From Undaria pinnatifida (taxonomy: Eukaryota; Sar; Phaeophyceae; Laminariales; Alariaceae), in the NCBI GenBank assembly GCA_012845835.1, contig JABAKD010000012.1, positions 806,001-870,000 on the forward strand: a stretch of 64,000 bases of DNA. Reading direction: 5' to 3'. The translations under genes were made by a program, and so were the position numbers. The notes under the pieces are model-generated. The model saw only the letters and a list, made by a program, of their open reading frames with translations, made no database searches and was not told the origin of the DNA. This document shows, in pieces, positions 46,615 through 58,985 of this stretch (position 1 is the stretch's first letter; each line of letters opens with the position of its first letter).

Positions 46615-49205
46615 GACGAGGTCATCTTGCGTACCATGAACGATGGAAGCCTCCCCCGGATCTTCCTCAAGGCAGTCAACTTCAACGCGAATCTGCCCCA
46701 GTCAGATATGTCGAACGTGAGTTTCTGCGGCATCAATTCGTGGTGGTGATTGGTGCTTGCGAGCGTATGTACCCCGTCAATAGTGTGATGCACTCTGTCG
46801 TCTACTAGGTACTGTGTATCATCATCACCATCAGCAGCAGCATGGGTAGCCAAACTCGGAGTATGAACAGGAAAAAGATTCATGGGCAAGGTTTTGGCTT
46901 TCTTATCTGGCCTGTTAGTCGTACATCGCGAGGCCACGTTTGCGTTGTTTGATGAGGCGTTTCGCACACAGAAACAAGAAGGGCAACGAACTAGAAACAA
47001 AAGGTCGCATGTTTTTTTTGCTGATTCCTATTTACCCTCAATACAACGGCAACTGTCATTGGTGTAATGTTCTTATCCTGAAAGCGACGCACTTGGTACC
47101 CTTACTTCAGTGGTTATGGGTGACGAAAAAACGTTGTTCAGCGACCGAATGCCGTTCAAAACGACCAAATCAGGCATAGTTGAGCAAAATATTTTTATCT
47201 CGTTTTGGATCTACTTCTTGTCAAAACTGCGATGTTTCTGATGAATACCCTATAAATTACACGGGAAAATGAAGGCCAAAATCCGCGCAATTTACACGTA
47301 AAACAAGTCCACTTTTCGCGACCCAGCGAAAACAATCCATTTTATCAAAAGGTGCTACCGGTCAGTGTGATTTGCTGTTGTTTTGGAATTCGCAACACCA
47401 GCGCTAGACCTGATGTTCCAAGCCCCAAAAACCGATTTCCTAGGGGACAGGGGAAAATGTCAGCATGCAATTCAACAGACGTCAACCACGGTCTGAAAAT
47501 GAGCGCAATCACATATCAGTATTATACACATAACATAGCCAGCCTTAGTCTATACCAACGATTAGCAGGGCACAGGGCAGTAGAGTTTTCCGTGCAATGA
47601 TTTGCTTTGTTCTCCACCACGAAACTCCAGTACGTACGCATTCAGAGCCCCCTCGTCTGCTTCATGCTTCTTTGATCGACCGCCAGAACGTTAACGAGGG
47701 TACGTTCCTCAGCAACCGCAGCAAAGTTAGTTAACCCAGTCCTCTCGACCGCTTCGCCTTCCCACCTTTGCCATATGCAATGTTCCCCGTTTCTTCAGCT
47801 GTGCGAGGTGCTCGAACAGGCGGTATCCCGCAACCCCATGAAACAACCTAAAATGTCGACAATGACCGAAATCCTTCGCGACTTGGCGTCGAAGACGGCC
47901 GCCCTCGAGGAAGCGCTCATTGCTCCCCCGCTTGGGATCGCCGCCCCGCCTGGGATCACCCCCCCTCCCGTGTTCGCCCCCCCGCCCGGGCTCGCTCCCC
48001 CGCCTGGGCTCGCTCTTCCACCTGAGATCGCTCCCCCGCCTGAGATTGCTCCCCCGCCTGAGATTGCTCCGTTCCCTGGGGTCGACCTTCCTGCACCGGA
48101 AGTGGCTGCCATCGTGGGCGGTGACGACGGCGGGGGCGAGGGTTTGATTCCCCTGGCTGGCAACACAACAGGGACGGGTTCTACGGTCACCGTCGCTGCT
48201 TCGTCCGGGTTGTCGGCAGCAGCACTCGTCGCTGGAGCTTGCCCCAGCGCCGGTCGCGGTGGGGACACCTCGGGAGGAATCTTGGCTGGAGAGGGACGAC
48301 GCTCTTCCCACTTCCTCTTGGTGGGACAACCCGCGGAGGAGGAACCGGAAGACGGGGCCCAGCACGTGCCGTCCATGGAGTGGGTTGACCTCGCGCCCCT
48401 CCCCGTCGCTGCACTGCACGTGGGGGGGGGGATCGACGTTGCGGCCGTTCATGTGCCTCGGGGGACTGGGGCTGGAGAGGCAGGAGATGGCGTAGCACTG
48501 CCAGCTGCTGCAGGCCACTTTGCTGAAGCGGGCCGTGCAAGTGTGGCCGTTGCCCCCATCGAAGAGATCGCCGGGGGGGTGGACCCTCCCCCCCCACCGT
48601 TTCCCGGTGTGGTTCCCGTGGCGCTGGCCAACCGGCTGGCCAACACGTTGTTCTCCCTGGGACGGAGCTTTGGAGGAGAGGACGCCCCTCCCCCCGTCGT
48701 TTCGGGACCCCATGCCGAGCAGGTCTACCGCGGCGGTGGAGGTGGCGATGTCGGTGGCGGTAGCGGTGGTGGTGGTGGTGCGGAAGGGTCCGGGGGAGGG
48801 CACGCCCAAGAAGAGCGGGAGGTGGAGGTGATAGATGCACCCGGCACGCAGCTCACCTTCCCAGACCTGCTTGTTCGCGGTTCCAGCCTGTCTCCACCCG
48901 CCGACAACGTCGTCACGTCCTCACCCCCGGCATCAACCCGCTCTCGGGTGGTGGACGGCCTTGACACGCCTCTCAACTTTGCGCAGGTGCTGGCACGCGG
49001 TTTCGGCACATCCACACCCGCCGACAACGTTGCCACGCCCTCTCTCTTGGTAGCAACCCGCCCTCGGGTGGTGGGTGGCCTCGACACACCCCTCACCTTT
49101 GCGCAGGTGCTTGCACGCGGTTTCGATATCGGCACGTCCGGTGACGCCGACAATGCTCCCGTATCCCCGGGGGCACCTCCCGCCAGGATTTCCATTCCTT
49201 CTTGA
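46615..49205 (+). pseudogene. Truncated kinase copy in left palindrome arm (exons 11 and 12 only)
   Basis: The exons are 46,615-46,716 and 47,799-49,205, with splice sites kept. It is an inverted copy of the 3' part of the kinase gene; the exons with the Gly loop, catalytic loop and activation segment are absent, because the copied block ends at a position equivalent to 19,240. The exon 12 frame stays open to the stop. The subdomain XI Arg is replaced (NPNERPKM became NPMKQPKM), and the Pro-rich run is shorter by six residues. It may be transcribed but cannot encode a kinase. Confidence 0.8.
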
Positions 49206-49560
49206 GGCCCGTGCACACTTTCGCGCGAACGTCGGCGCAGGGAGCACCGCGACACGCGCGGTTCTGATCACCCTGTCGGTCATTTTCCAGGCGGACGGGG
49301 GGGGCACCGGGAATCCATCCGGTGTGGCCTGTGGTGGAGGCAGGGTGGTGGCAAGGTGGGGCACCGCGCGTGGGTGGTGCGCTATTGAGACACACGGAGG
49401 TGAAGAAGCGGGGCTTTCTTATGCCGGGCTCATGTTCGTCCCGGACGGCAGAGTGTTTACTTTTCTTTGGCGGGCAAGATTATGGTAGCAGAAGTCTCGA
49501 GTGCCAGTTTAAATTTTCATGACTGTAAGTTTTTTTTATGAAGAACGCACCGGTGCGCAC

Positions 49561-49921
49561 CGGTGCGTTCTTAAAAAAAAATACAGTTGTCAAAATTTAA
49601 ATTGGCACTCGAGACTTCTGCTACCATAATCTTGCCCTCCAAATAAAAATAAACATTTTTATGAAGAACGCACCGGTGCGCACTGGTGCGTTCTTTATAA
49701 AAAAACTTACAGTCGTCAAAATCTAAACTGGCACTCGAGACTTCTGCTACCATAATCTTGCCCTTCAAAGAAGATTATGGTAGCAGAAGTCTTGAGTGCC
49801 AGTTTCAACTTTTACGACTGTAAGTTTTTTTATGTTTATTTTTCTTTGGAGGGCAAGCTTATGGTAGCAGAAGTCTCGAGTGCCAGTTTAAATTTTTACG
49901 ACTGTAAGTTTTTTTCATGAA
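49561..49921. other. Palindrome hinge: alternating hairpin units
   Basis: Several units of about 100 bp alternate in orientation, each with a ttatggtagcagaagtct segment, a gagtgccagttt segment, a cttacagtcgt-type segment and an accggtgcg dyad (gcaccggtgcgcaccggtgc at 49,546-49,565). The units differ from each other by a few bases, so they are not one exact repeat. Confidence 0.88.
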
Positions 49922-50276
49922 GAACGCACCGGTGCGTTCTTCATAAAAAAAACTTACAGTCATGAAAATTTAAACTGGCACTCGAGACTTCTGCTACCAT
50001 AATCTTGCCCGCCAAAGAAAAGTAAACACTCTGCCGTCCGGGACGAACATGAGCCCGGCATAAGAAAGCCCCGCTTCTTCACCTCCGTGTGTCTCAATAG
50101 CGCACCACCCACGCGCGGTGCCCCACCTTGCCACCACCCTGCCTCCACCACAGGCCACACCGGATGGATTCCCGGTGCCCCCCCCGTCCGCCTGGAAAAT
50201 GACCGACAGGGTGATCAGAACCGCGCGTGTCGCGGTGCTCCCTGCGCCGACGTTCGCGCGAAAGTGTGCACGGGCC

Positions 50277-52867
50277 TCAAGAAGGCATGGAAATCCTGGC
50301 GGGAGGTGCCCCCGGGGATACGGGAGCATTGTCGGCGTCACCGGACGTGCCGATATCGAAACCGCGTGCAAGCACCTGCGCAAAGGTGAGGGGTGTGTCG
50401 AGGCCACCCACCACCCGAGGGCGGGTTGCTACCAAGAGAGAGGGCGTGGCAACGTTGTCGGCGGGTGTGGATGTGCCGAAACCGCGTGCCAGCACCTGCG
50501 CAAAGTTGAGAGGCGTGTCAAGGCCGTCCACCACCCGAGAGCGGGTTGATGCCGGGGGTGAGGACGTGACGACGTTGTCGGCGGGTGGAGACAGGCTGGA
50601 ACCGCGAACAAGCAGGTCTGGGAAGGTGAGCTGCGTGCCGGGTGCATCTATCACCTCCACCTCCCGCTCTTCTTGGGCGTGCCCTCCCCCGGACCCTTCC
50701 GCACCACCACCACCACCGCTACCGCCACCGACATCGCCACCTCCACCGCCGCGGTAGACCTGCTCGGCATGGGGTCCCGAAACGACGGGGGGAGGGGCGT
50801 CCTCTCCTCCAAAGCTCCGTCCCAGGGAGAACAATGTGTTGGCCAGCCGGTTGGCCAGCGCCACGGGAACCACACCGGGAAACGGTGGGGGGGGAGGGTC
50901 CACCCCCCCGGCGATCTCTTCGATGGGGGCAACGGCCACACTTGCACGGTCCGCTTCAGCAAAGTGGCCTGCAGCAGCTGGCAGTGCTACGCCATCTCCT
51001 GCCTCTCCAGCCCCAGTCCCCCGAGGCACATGAACGGCCGCAACGTCGATCCCCCCCCCCACGTGCAGTGCAGCGACAGGGAGGGGCGCGAGGTCAACCC
51101 ACTCCATGGACGGCACGTGCTGGGCCCCGTCTTCCGGTTCCTCCTCCGCGGGTTGTCCCACCAAGAGGAAGTGGGAAGAGCGTCGTCCCTCTCCAGCCAA
51201 GATTCCTCCCGAGGTGTCCCCACCGCGACCGGCGCTGGGGCTAGCTCCAGCGACGAGTGCTGCTGCCGACAACCCGGACGAAGCAGCGACGGTGACCGTA
51301 GAACCCGTCCCTGTTGTGTTGCCAGCCAGGGGAATCAAACCCTCGCCCCCGCCGTCGTCACCGCCCACGATGGCAGCCACTTCCGGTGCAGGAAGGTCGA
51401 CCCCAGGGAACGGAGCAATCTCAGGCGGGGGAGCAATCTCAGGCGGGGGAGCGATCTCAGGTGGAAGAGCGAGCCCAGGCGGGGGAGCGAGCCCGGGCGG
51501 GGGGGCGAACACGGGAGGGGGGGTGATCCCAGGCGGGGCGGAGATCCCAAGCGGGGGAGCAATGAGCGCTTCCTCGAGGGCGGCCGTCTTCGACGCCAAG
51601 TCGCGAAGGATTTCGGTCATTGTCGACATTTTAGGTTGTTTCATGGGGTTGCGGGATACCGCCTGTTCGAGCACCTCGCACAGCTGAAGAAACGGGGAAC
51701 ATTGCATATGGCAAAGGTGGGAAGGCGAAGCGGTCGAGAGGACTGGGTTAACTAACTTTGCTGCGGTTGCTGAGGAACGTACCCTCGTTAACGTTCTGGC
51801 GGTCGATCAAAGAAGCATGAAGCAGACGAGGGGGCTCTGAATGCGTACGTACTGGAGTTTCGTGGTGGAGAACAAAGCAAATCATTGCACGGAAAACTCT
51901 ACTGCCCTGTGCCCTGCTAATCGTTGGTATAGACTAAGGCTGGCTATGTTATGTGTATAATACTGATATGTGATTGCGCTCATTTTCAGACCGTGGTTGA
52001 CGTCTGTTGAATTGCATGCTGACATTTTCCCCTGTCCCCTAGGAAATCGGTTTTTGGGGCTTGGAACATCAGGTCTAGCGCTGGTGTTGCGAATTCCAAA
52101 ACAACAGCAAATCACACTGACCGGTAGCACCTTTTGATAAAATGGATTGTTTTCGCTGGGTCGCGAAAAGTGGACTTGTTTTACGTGTAAATTGCGCGGA
52201 TTTTGGCCTTCATTTTCCCGTGTAATTTATAGGGTATTCATCAGAAACATCGCAGTTTTGACAAGAAGTAGATCCAAAACGAGATAAAAATATTTTGCTC
52301 AACTATGCCTGATTTGGTCGTTTTGAACGGCATTCGGTCGCTGAACAACGTTTTTTCGTCACCCATAACCACTGAAGTAAGGGTACCAAGTGCGTCGCTT
52401 TCAGGATAAGAACATTACACCAATGACAGTTGCCGTTGTATTGAGGGTAAATAGGAATCAGCAAAAAAAACATGCGACCTTTTGTTTCTAGTTCGTTGCC
52501 CTTCTTGTTTCTGTGTGCGAAACGCCTCATCAAACAACGCAAACGTGGCCTCGCGATGTACGACTAACAGGCCAGATAAGAAAGCCAAAACCTTGCCCAT
52601 GAATCTTTTTCCTGTTCATACTCCGAGTTTGGCTACCCATGCTGCTGCTGATGGTGATGATGATACACAGTACCTAGTAGACGACAGAGTGCATCACACT
52701 ATTGACGGGGTACATACGCTCGCAAGCACCAATCACCACCACGAATTGATGCCGCAGAAACTCACGTTCGACATATCTGACTGGGGCAGATTCGCGTTGA
52801 AGTTGACTGCCTTGAGGAAGATCCGGGGGAGGCTTCCATCGTTCATGGTACGCAAGATGACCTCGTC
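50277..52867 (-). pseudogene. Truncated kinase copy in right palindrome arm (exons 11 and 12 only)
   Basis: This is the mirror of the left-arm copy: exons 52,867-52,766 and 51,683-50,277. It differs from the left-arm copy by only a few residues (for example ISAPPG against IAAPPG, GASPSAG against GACPSAG, AEADRAS against AEAGRAS). It shares the loss of the subdomain XI Arg, so the change predates the palindrome. The two copies point at each other across the hinge. Confidence 0.8.
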
Positions 52868-53171
52868 CTGGATACACATAAAAAAAATGCGACAAATAGC
52901 AGGGTGTATATTTGCCGCAAGCACGCATCAGGACCGCCGCACAGTATATGCTGAGTATATAGGTCAGCGCGCGACAGTCAACCCGACACATATTGGACAA
53001 TGCTGGGGAATGTATCTCCATTAGAACTGCACCCAGGTTTTAAGATCGAAAACTGCTTGGAATGAGTATGGAACAGCGTTTGCAGTTTTAAAGGGGTTAC
53101 TTTAGGAACATAACGGTACGCACGCAACACGCGATGTGTACACGTAGCAAAAGTTGGGGGGGGCGGCGCAC

Positions 53172-53720
53172 CCTCCATACCGGGAAATAAATTAACCCAT
53201 TGAAGCTGTCGTCCATATGCAAGTCCGCCTCACAAGCGGTTCTTGGAGGGATGCGTTTCACCCTTCATGCGACTCGCCGAACACCTTACAACTCTCTTCG
53301 CGTTTGTGCAAGCAATGTCTGCCTGGTCGGTGAAAACCCGAAATGACATTGTAGGGATGCGAGGATCTATACCATTTTTGTTTTCTTCTTTTTTTCCCAC
53401 ACTTTTTCTTTCCAGCTTCTGGACAAGCCGTGGTCACAGGTGTCGTCCCTTCTTCCCCCCGGTTCTTGCCTTCAATTTTTATCGCGCATAGGGTTCAGCA
53501 GTCCAACTGCTCGTCGATTTTTCATCGAGTGTTGCTATCTCACGCTCTCGCGCTTTCCGCAAGTCAATTTGTGCACAAGAAAAAGTCCCAACGAATTTAT
53601 ACGAGTATGCACTCGGCGGGGCTCGAACTCACGAAACTGACAAATACCAGGCTCGAGGATAACCTGATACGCCACCGGGGCGACCATATAGTCATACGAC
53701 TACGGCCATGCACGAATATC
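53172..53720 (-). repeat. Rep-A copy split by the SINE (right arm; mirror at 45,762-46,310)
   Basis: Rep-A landmarks (acccttcatgcgactcg, gcaatgtctgcctgg, ggatgcgaggatctata) lie on one side of the SINE and catacgactacggccatgcacg on the other. The outer end is the junction with the copy of the 19,240 block. Confidence 0.75.
53373..53685 (-). repeat. tRNA-derived SINE (right-arm mirror copy)
   Basis: It is the exact mirror of the left-arm SINE, so the insertion predates formation of the palindrome. Confidence 0.7.
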
Positions 53721-56700
53721 GGGTGCCCCCCCCCCGCTTCATCGAGTCGAGACCGATGGTAATCCAGCATAAACGGAAAGATTTTGAAACACAATGTTAT
53801 AAACACGTCAGCTGTGAGTTCGATAAATTTATGGTCGATACTCATGCAAGCTGCGTGATACACCTAATTTTGTTACTACAATGGAGGAGTTAAAAATGAC
53901 ACACGATATGCATGAAGATATATGGAAATGTGGCGAGCTCAAGCATTACTTAATTCTTTCAAAATCATCCACACTGTTGTTGTGGGCAGCACACGTAATA
54001 AAATAATTAGAATAGTAATAAAACCATTGCACACATCTGCTGGGGGTCGATGAACTGCCATGACCGTGACCATGACCGTGCCGGGTCGTTGAACCTGTGT
54101 TGACACACACCAGAGTTTATTCTCAAACTCTCGAGCAACGGCCGACCTACACCGCCTGCCGGACTGAGCGAGCCGCCGCAGCTCATGCGATTCCCATGGT
54201 GTGGACATGCACCACCACGATCTATACCGGCGCGTGAACGCTAGTCCACACACCTATATGGCGGGTCACCTCAACAAGAAGGCAGACCATTGAAAAAAAA
54301 CGAGTAAACACTGAAACAGCCGCACCGCAACGCCCCCCCCCCCGGTCCTGCGCGTACAGCCCCTCTTGCCGAACGGCCCATACAGGGAGCAACAGCCGCA
54401 GCACCACAAGATCTACCCCTAACCCCGTGTTTACAGCTCCTTTAGCCTAGCAGTAGATAAAATCACCCCATCTCACCTGCGAGATGATTGCGTACTCCTG
54501 ACGACTTATGGCTGTTGCCGCCACATTGAGCAGAATAAGGCCATGTGGACCCGCGGCAGGTTACCCCCCCCAGAGAGCTCGATCAGTCCTATGAGATAGA
54601 ACCGCAGATACGTACTTCAACGAAGGGCCGTCTCATCCTAATAGTGTTCCGCGAGTCTGTTTAAGCGGTGAGGGATAGGGTTGGGGAGGGTCGTGGGGGG
54701 AGTGGGGTTGGCAGCGCTACTATCCCGATTTCGTCGGGTCCTGCATGTGTATGTGCGTGTTCAGGAATGGGACGAGGGGGGGGAAGCCTCGCGAGGAAGT
54801 CACCGTCATCGATGGCAACAACCGAGCAATCTTCCCTTACCTATAGCGCGTGCGGTCGTGACGGCAACACGTGGGGGATGGGCGGCTTGCCTTGCCTCGC
54901 CCTGCATTACCCCGCCACCCTTGCTACATTACGTGCTGCCGTGTATAACGGGTGTACCACGAGCATATATTGTACACGCGCCGCATCTGCCGCTACCGTT
55001 TACTGCTGCTGTGATAACACGATGTATAGACTTGTACCACCCCGGCGCCAAACGCTTGGTGGTCGCGGCACACGTCACCAGATCAGTTGTGTACTGTCTA
55101 CGCAGATGTTACCAGGTACAACGACTAACGATCTGCGAATAGTCTTGAGGATACAACCTACAAAAATAAACGGGCCGCACGATGGCCAAGCAAAACCACG
55201 ACGATAGAGGAGTATACACCACCAAAACGGAAACGCCCGTCGCCAAACAAGGTACCCGCGCTAGAAAAGCCTCCGCAACATCAAAACCCGAATCTCACCG
55301 CCAAGCATCGACTAGCTTTCGCGCCATTCCGTCGGAACCCCAGTACGTCCAGTATTAATAGTCGGTCGCTAGACTCGCGATTCCCCGCTCCGATTCTTCG
55401 ATCCGTCTCTACCCCACCCTGCCCCGCTCCTCGCTTCACAAACGCCTTCGATTTTCGAAACCTATGTCAGGACTGACAAGGCCGGAAAATTACATATATA
55501 CGAAACGGAAAAAAGGAAAAAATACGGCCGACGCGAGGGAACAAGTACCCGGTGGTACCTGGTGTTGAAGTAGGGGCAGTAGTAGTGGTAGTAGTAGTAG
55601 CAGTAGCAGTGTAGTAGTAATAGTAGTAGTAGTGCTCTTCGCAACCAGCAATGGAAAACGAAACGAGGGATTCGAACCAATCGCACCTGTCTCCTCCTGG
55701 GGGAATGGTGGCCTCTCCAATCAGAAAGGGTAAGGTCATGTATCATTTATGCATGTCGACGCGTCAAACGTTTCGACGGGGCCGTCCAGCACCTAGACGC
55801 AGCCCTGCTGCTGAACATCGGGTACAATATTGCTGTCGTCTGCAAAGCAAGCATCTGATATAATACTTACACACGCATAGTAACCCCTTTTACTATTACC
55901 AAAACCGTGTTAATGCACACTAATTCCAAGTCGTTCGCCCCCTACTTTATGAGCTGCGTCCTAGATGGGGTACCGGAGCTATCCTACTACTACCCTTTTT
56001 GAAGCTGCACCTGCTAGTAGCGCCAAGAAATGCACTCGATCCGAGTGCAAGTGCACCATTGCACATGGCATGAATGTCACCATTATAGTCCGAGATTGCG
56101 AGCCTGTCTTATTCCGTCCAGGGGCTTTGCGGGGCTCAAGCACGAAGATCAGTCAGGCTGTAAGGCCGTGAGTACGTGCACCACAGCCACCACAGCCAAC
56201 AAAGTCACCACGGCCATCACGGCCACCATAGCGAAGACCGTCTTGGAGCATGGAGCATGTGCGACCTGGGAAGCTACGAAACGGGTACATCAGAACAACC
56301 ACACACCTTGGAAGGCAGACATTAATCAGATTGCTGGTCTTGAAAATGATCGCCAGACCCCAGCTCTTCGTAGGGCGCGTTTTCCACCTTCACCAACAGC
56401 AGCAGATCCAAAACGGCCGAAGGCGAGGGCGGGCGTTTGCATGTTTAAAGTGGCCTGCTTAATGTTGCACGTAGGCTATGTCCGGTAAACTGTCGTATTA
56501 AAATCGCCTGTTGCAACGGCAATAACGTTGTTGTCGCATGTTTCACGTTGCACAATGTAGTGAAAAGCATGTTGAACCCATCTACCACCTCAAAAACGGT
56601 TCTACGGCACGAAATCCAACTACATTGTCCCCAAAACAACATCAATAAATAGTATCAATATTAATGTATCAATAGTACATTTCTGGATGTGTTGACGTTA

Positions 56701-58985
56701 CTAATACATACTTAACGTTGCAAGTGACCGTTGCAGTATTTCATATCGCAATGCTACTGAAATCTGAAATGCAGAGCTGTCCATCTGGCATGTATAGCAG
56801 GCGGTATCGTAGCAGGCGACACCACAGGAGAGAATCAGCCGTGGAAAAACGTGCACAGCACGTAGCCGATACCACCTGAGGGTACGACGATCGTGGCCCA
56901 TATCAAAAGCACGGCAAGACAGCACAGCTGCTATAAAATTGTAAAATATAGCACATCTAAGCTCTGTTGCATTGGCGGTGTGTTGGCAATATTTTAATAC
57001 TGCTAACCTGCACTGAACCGTTCTACGCAGAGACGTCGAGGCGTGTACCGTATAATACTAGCACCGCCTAGCCCAAGGCCAAGGACCGGCTGCAGTTGAG
57101 TGCTGCAGTTAAGTGAGACGACGTCATGACGTCATGACAATAAAAACCCACCGCACTTAAGGAGGGCGTCCACCGTTGTACGTATGCTATATATTACGAT
57201 CAATAGTCAGATGTTGCACGCTCTTCCCATGCTAGACTAAGGAACACACCGGTGAAACGTCGATAAAATCGCACTCATCGTGTTATGATGTTTTGATTGA
57301 TACCAATGGCTCTCAGACTACCCAAATGGTTGAAAGTCGCCGAGAAGCTCGTTCTGACGTCTACTATTAATACCTTCGACTTCGGGGAGATAATTGATGC
57401 GGCGTGCTTATAGTTCAACGTTGAGGAAAGGCGAAGCGTCAAACATTAACAATGGTTGATTGTATAATGTCTCGAGGAAATGCTCCACCAGATTTCTATG
57501 AATACTATCAATACGCCAGTGGGCTGGCTGGACTTCGCGGCTAGGAATTACGTTATTGTTGTGCATAGGGTATGACTATGTCAGTATAATGTTGCTACAT
57601 GGGCTGCGGAGTACATGTCAGGGGAAAGGCTTACTAGTTACTAGTTACTCACACCACTCCTCCAAGTCTCAAGGCCAAAGTCGCACAGGGGCCACAGCTA
57701 CGGTGATAAATTGTTTGAGACCGTTGGGGGGGGGGGTGATTTTGGGCGGGTACCAATGTAAAAAAAGCCAGATATTATCGGAAATCCCGTGCTGACATTT
57801 CTGGTGGCGACATAATCGCTCCGGCTTTACGGGGCGTCATCGTAGGGGTCGATTTTTGTGCTGCACATGCACCCCAGTACTCGTACCTGCCTGAGCGTGC
57901 CGGTTGCTCGATAAAGTGCTCGCTACAGCGCGGGCACCACCGTTAAAAATCAGGTATTACAATTGCGCTGCTTTACAAAAGGAACAACCCTACTCACGGC
58001 AATCACCACACGTGGAGCCACAGACGAGTCAGTCAGACGCAAAGACGCCCAGCTCTGCGAAATACAAACTACCGTAGGCAATAAATTGAAATACACATAT
58101 AACCAACTACCACCGCATATAATGATGTATACCACCCGGGCTGTTGTATGTCACACCCTTACCCGGGTGATGACATATTTTATATCCCACAACAAGCACC
58201 CGATTTATCATCCGGATACGGTGTATATCACACCCCCTGCGGTGTCATGCCCCATAATCATTAAGACACTCCCAAAAAACATGGAAACCTGCTCCCCCGG
58301 GCTGCAGGGCGGGCATGGCAACGACCTTCCTACCGGTCGCTTGTGGTCAACTTCAACCGCGCACGCCTGGCCAGACCAAGACGACCCCACACCTAATCGT
58401 AACCCTAGCCAGTTCTTTGGGAGGCCCGACGTCAGCAGGTGCAGTCGCGCGACTCCGTAGCGTGCCTGTAGTGTGGCAGTCCTTTGTAACCACTGACAGC
58501 ACACCTCCTAGAGTATGTGTTTGTTGATCCCTGCGAAGCGTAGAGGGCTTACCCGTTGAGCTGACAATAGTGGGGTAGTGGAGTCACCGGTATGAAGACA
58601 AGTATAAGACGTACATATATATATATATTACGTTGCTCCTAGCCAAGGCACATCGAGGAGAGGAGAAGACTCACTCGGTAGAAGAAGCACAACGAGGAGC
58701 ACAACGAGGAGTGGTGACGAAATACCCAAAATCATTCCACCATCCCGATATACCGCTACGATGTAGCCAACTTATCACTGGGAACCCCTACAATACTCAA
58801 CCGTGATCATATCCGCATCATATCCAAGCATACAATCAACAGTATGCCACCTCGATCGGAAATGCGACTTGTCAAACTCAAAACGACCACCAAATGTATC
58901 ACCGGGGGACGTTGTGTATCAAAACTCTCGGAGTATACCACACCAGGTGATACTTGTTTTGGAGCCCCAAAGGTTGAAGCCGGGG

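Larger units (their letters stand above)
40500..49560. repeat. Giant palindrome, left arm
   Basis: Every position x pairs with 99,482 minus x in the right arm over about 8 kb with no net indel; the offset becomes 99,483-99,485 only near the outer end. ORFs on both sides are mirror images with a handful of substitutions. Confidence 0.93.
49922..58985. repeat. Giant palindrome, right arm
   Basis: It is the mirror of 40,500-49,560. It ends abruptly at ~58,985, inside the MPPRSEMRL-type frame, where sequence joins a copy of the locus at 37,786. Confidence 0.93.

Noticed and set aside
40500-58985. Palindrome as a pure sequencing fold-back artefact
   Set aside because: Not excluded, but the arms differ by scattered substitutions and the right arm ends at a different junction from the left; an artefact would normally be exact and not continue into new copies. 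It needs long reads to settle.
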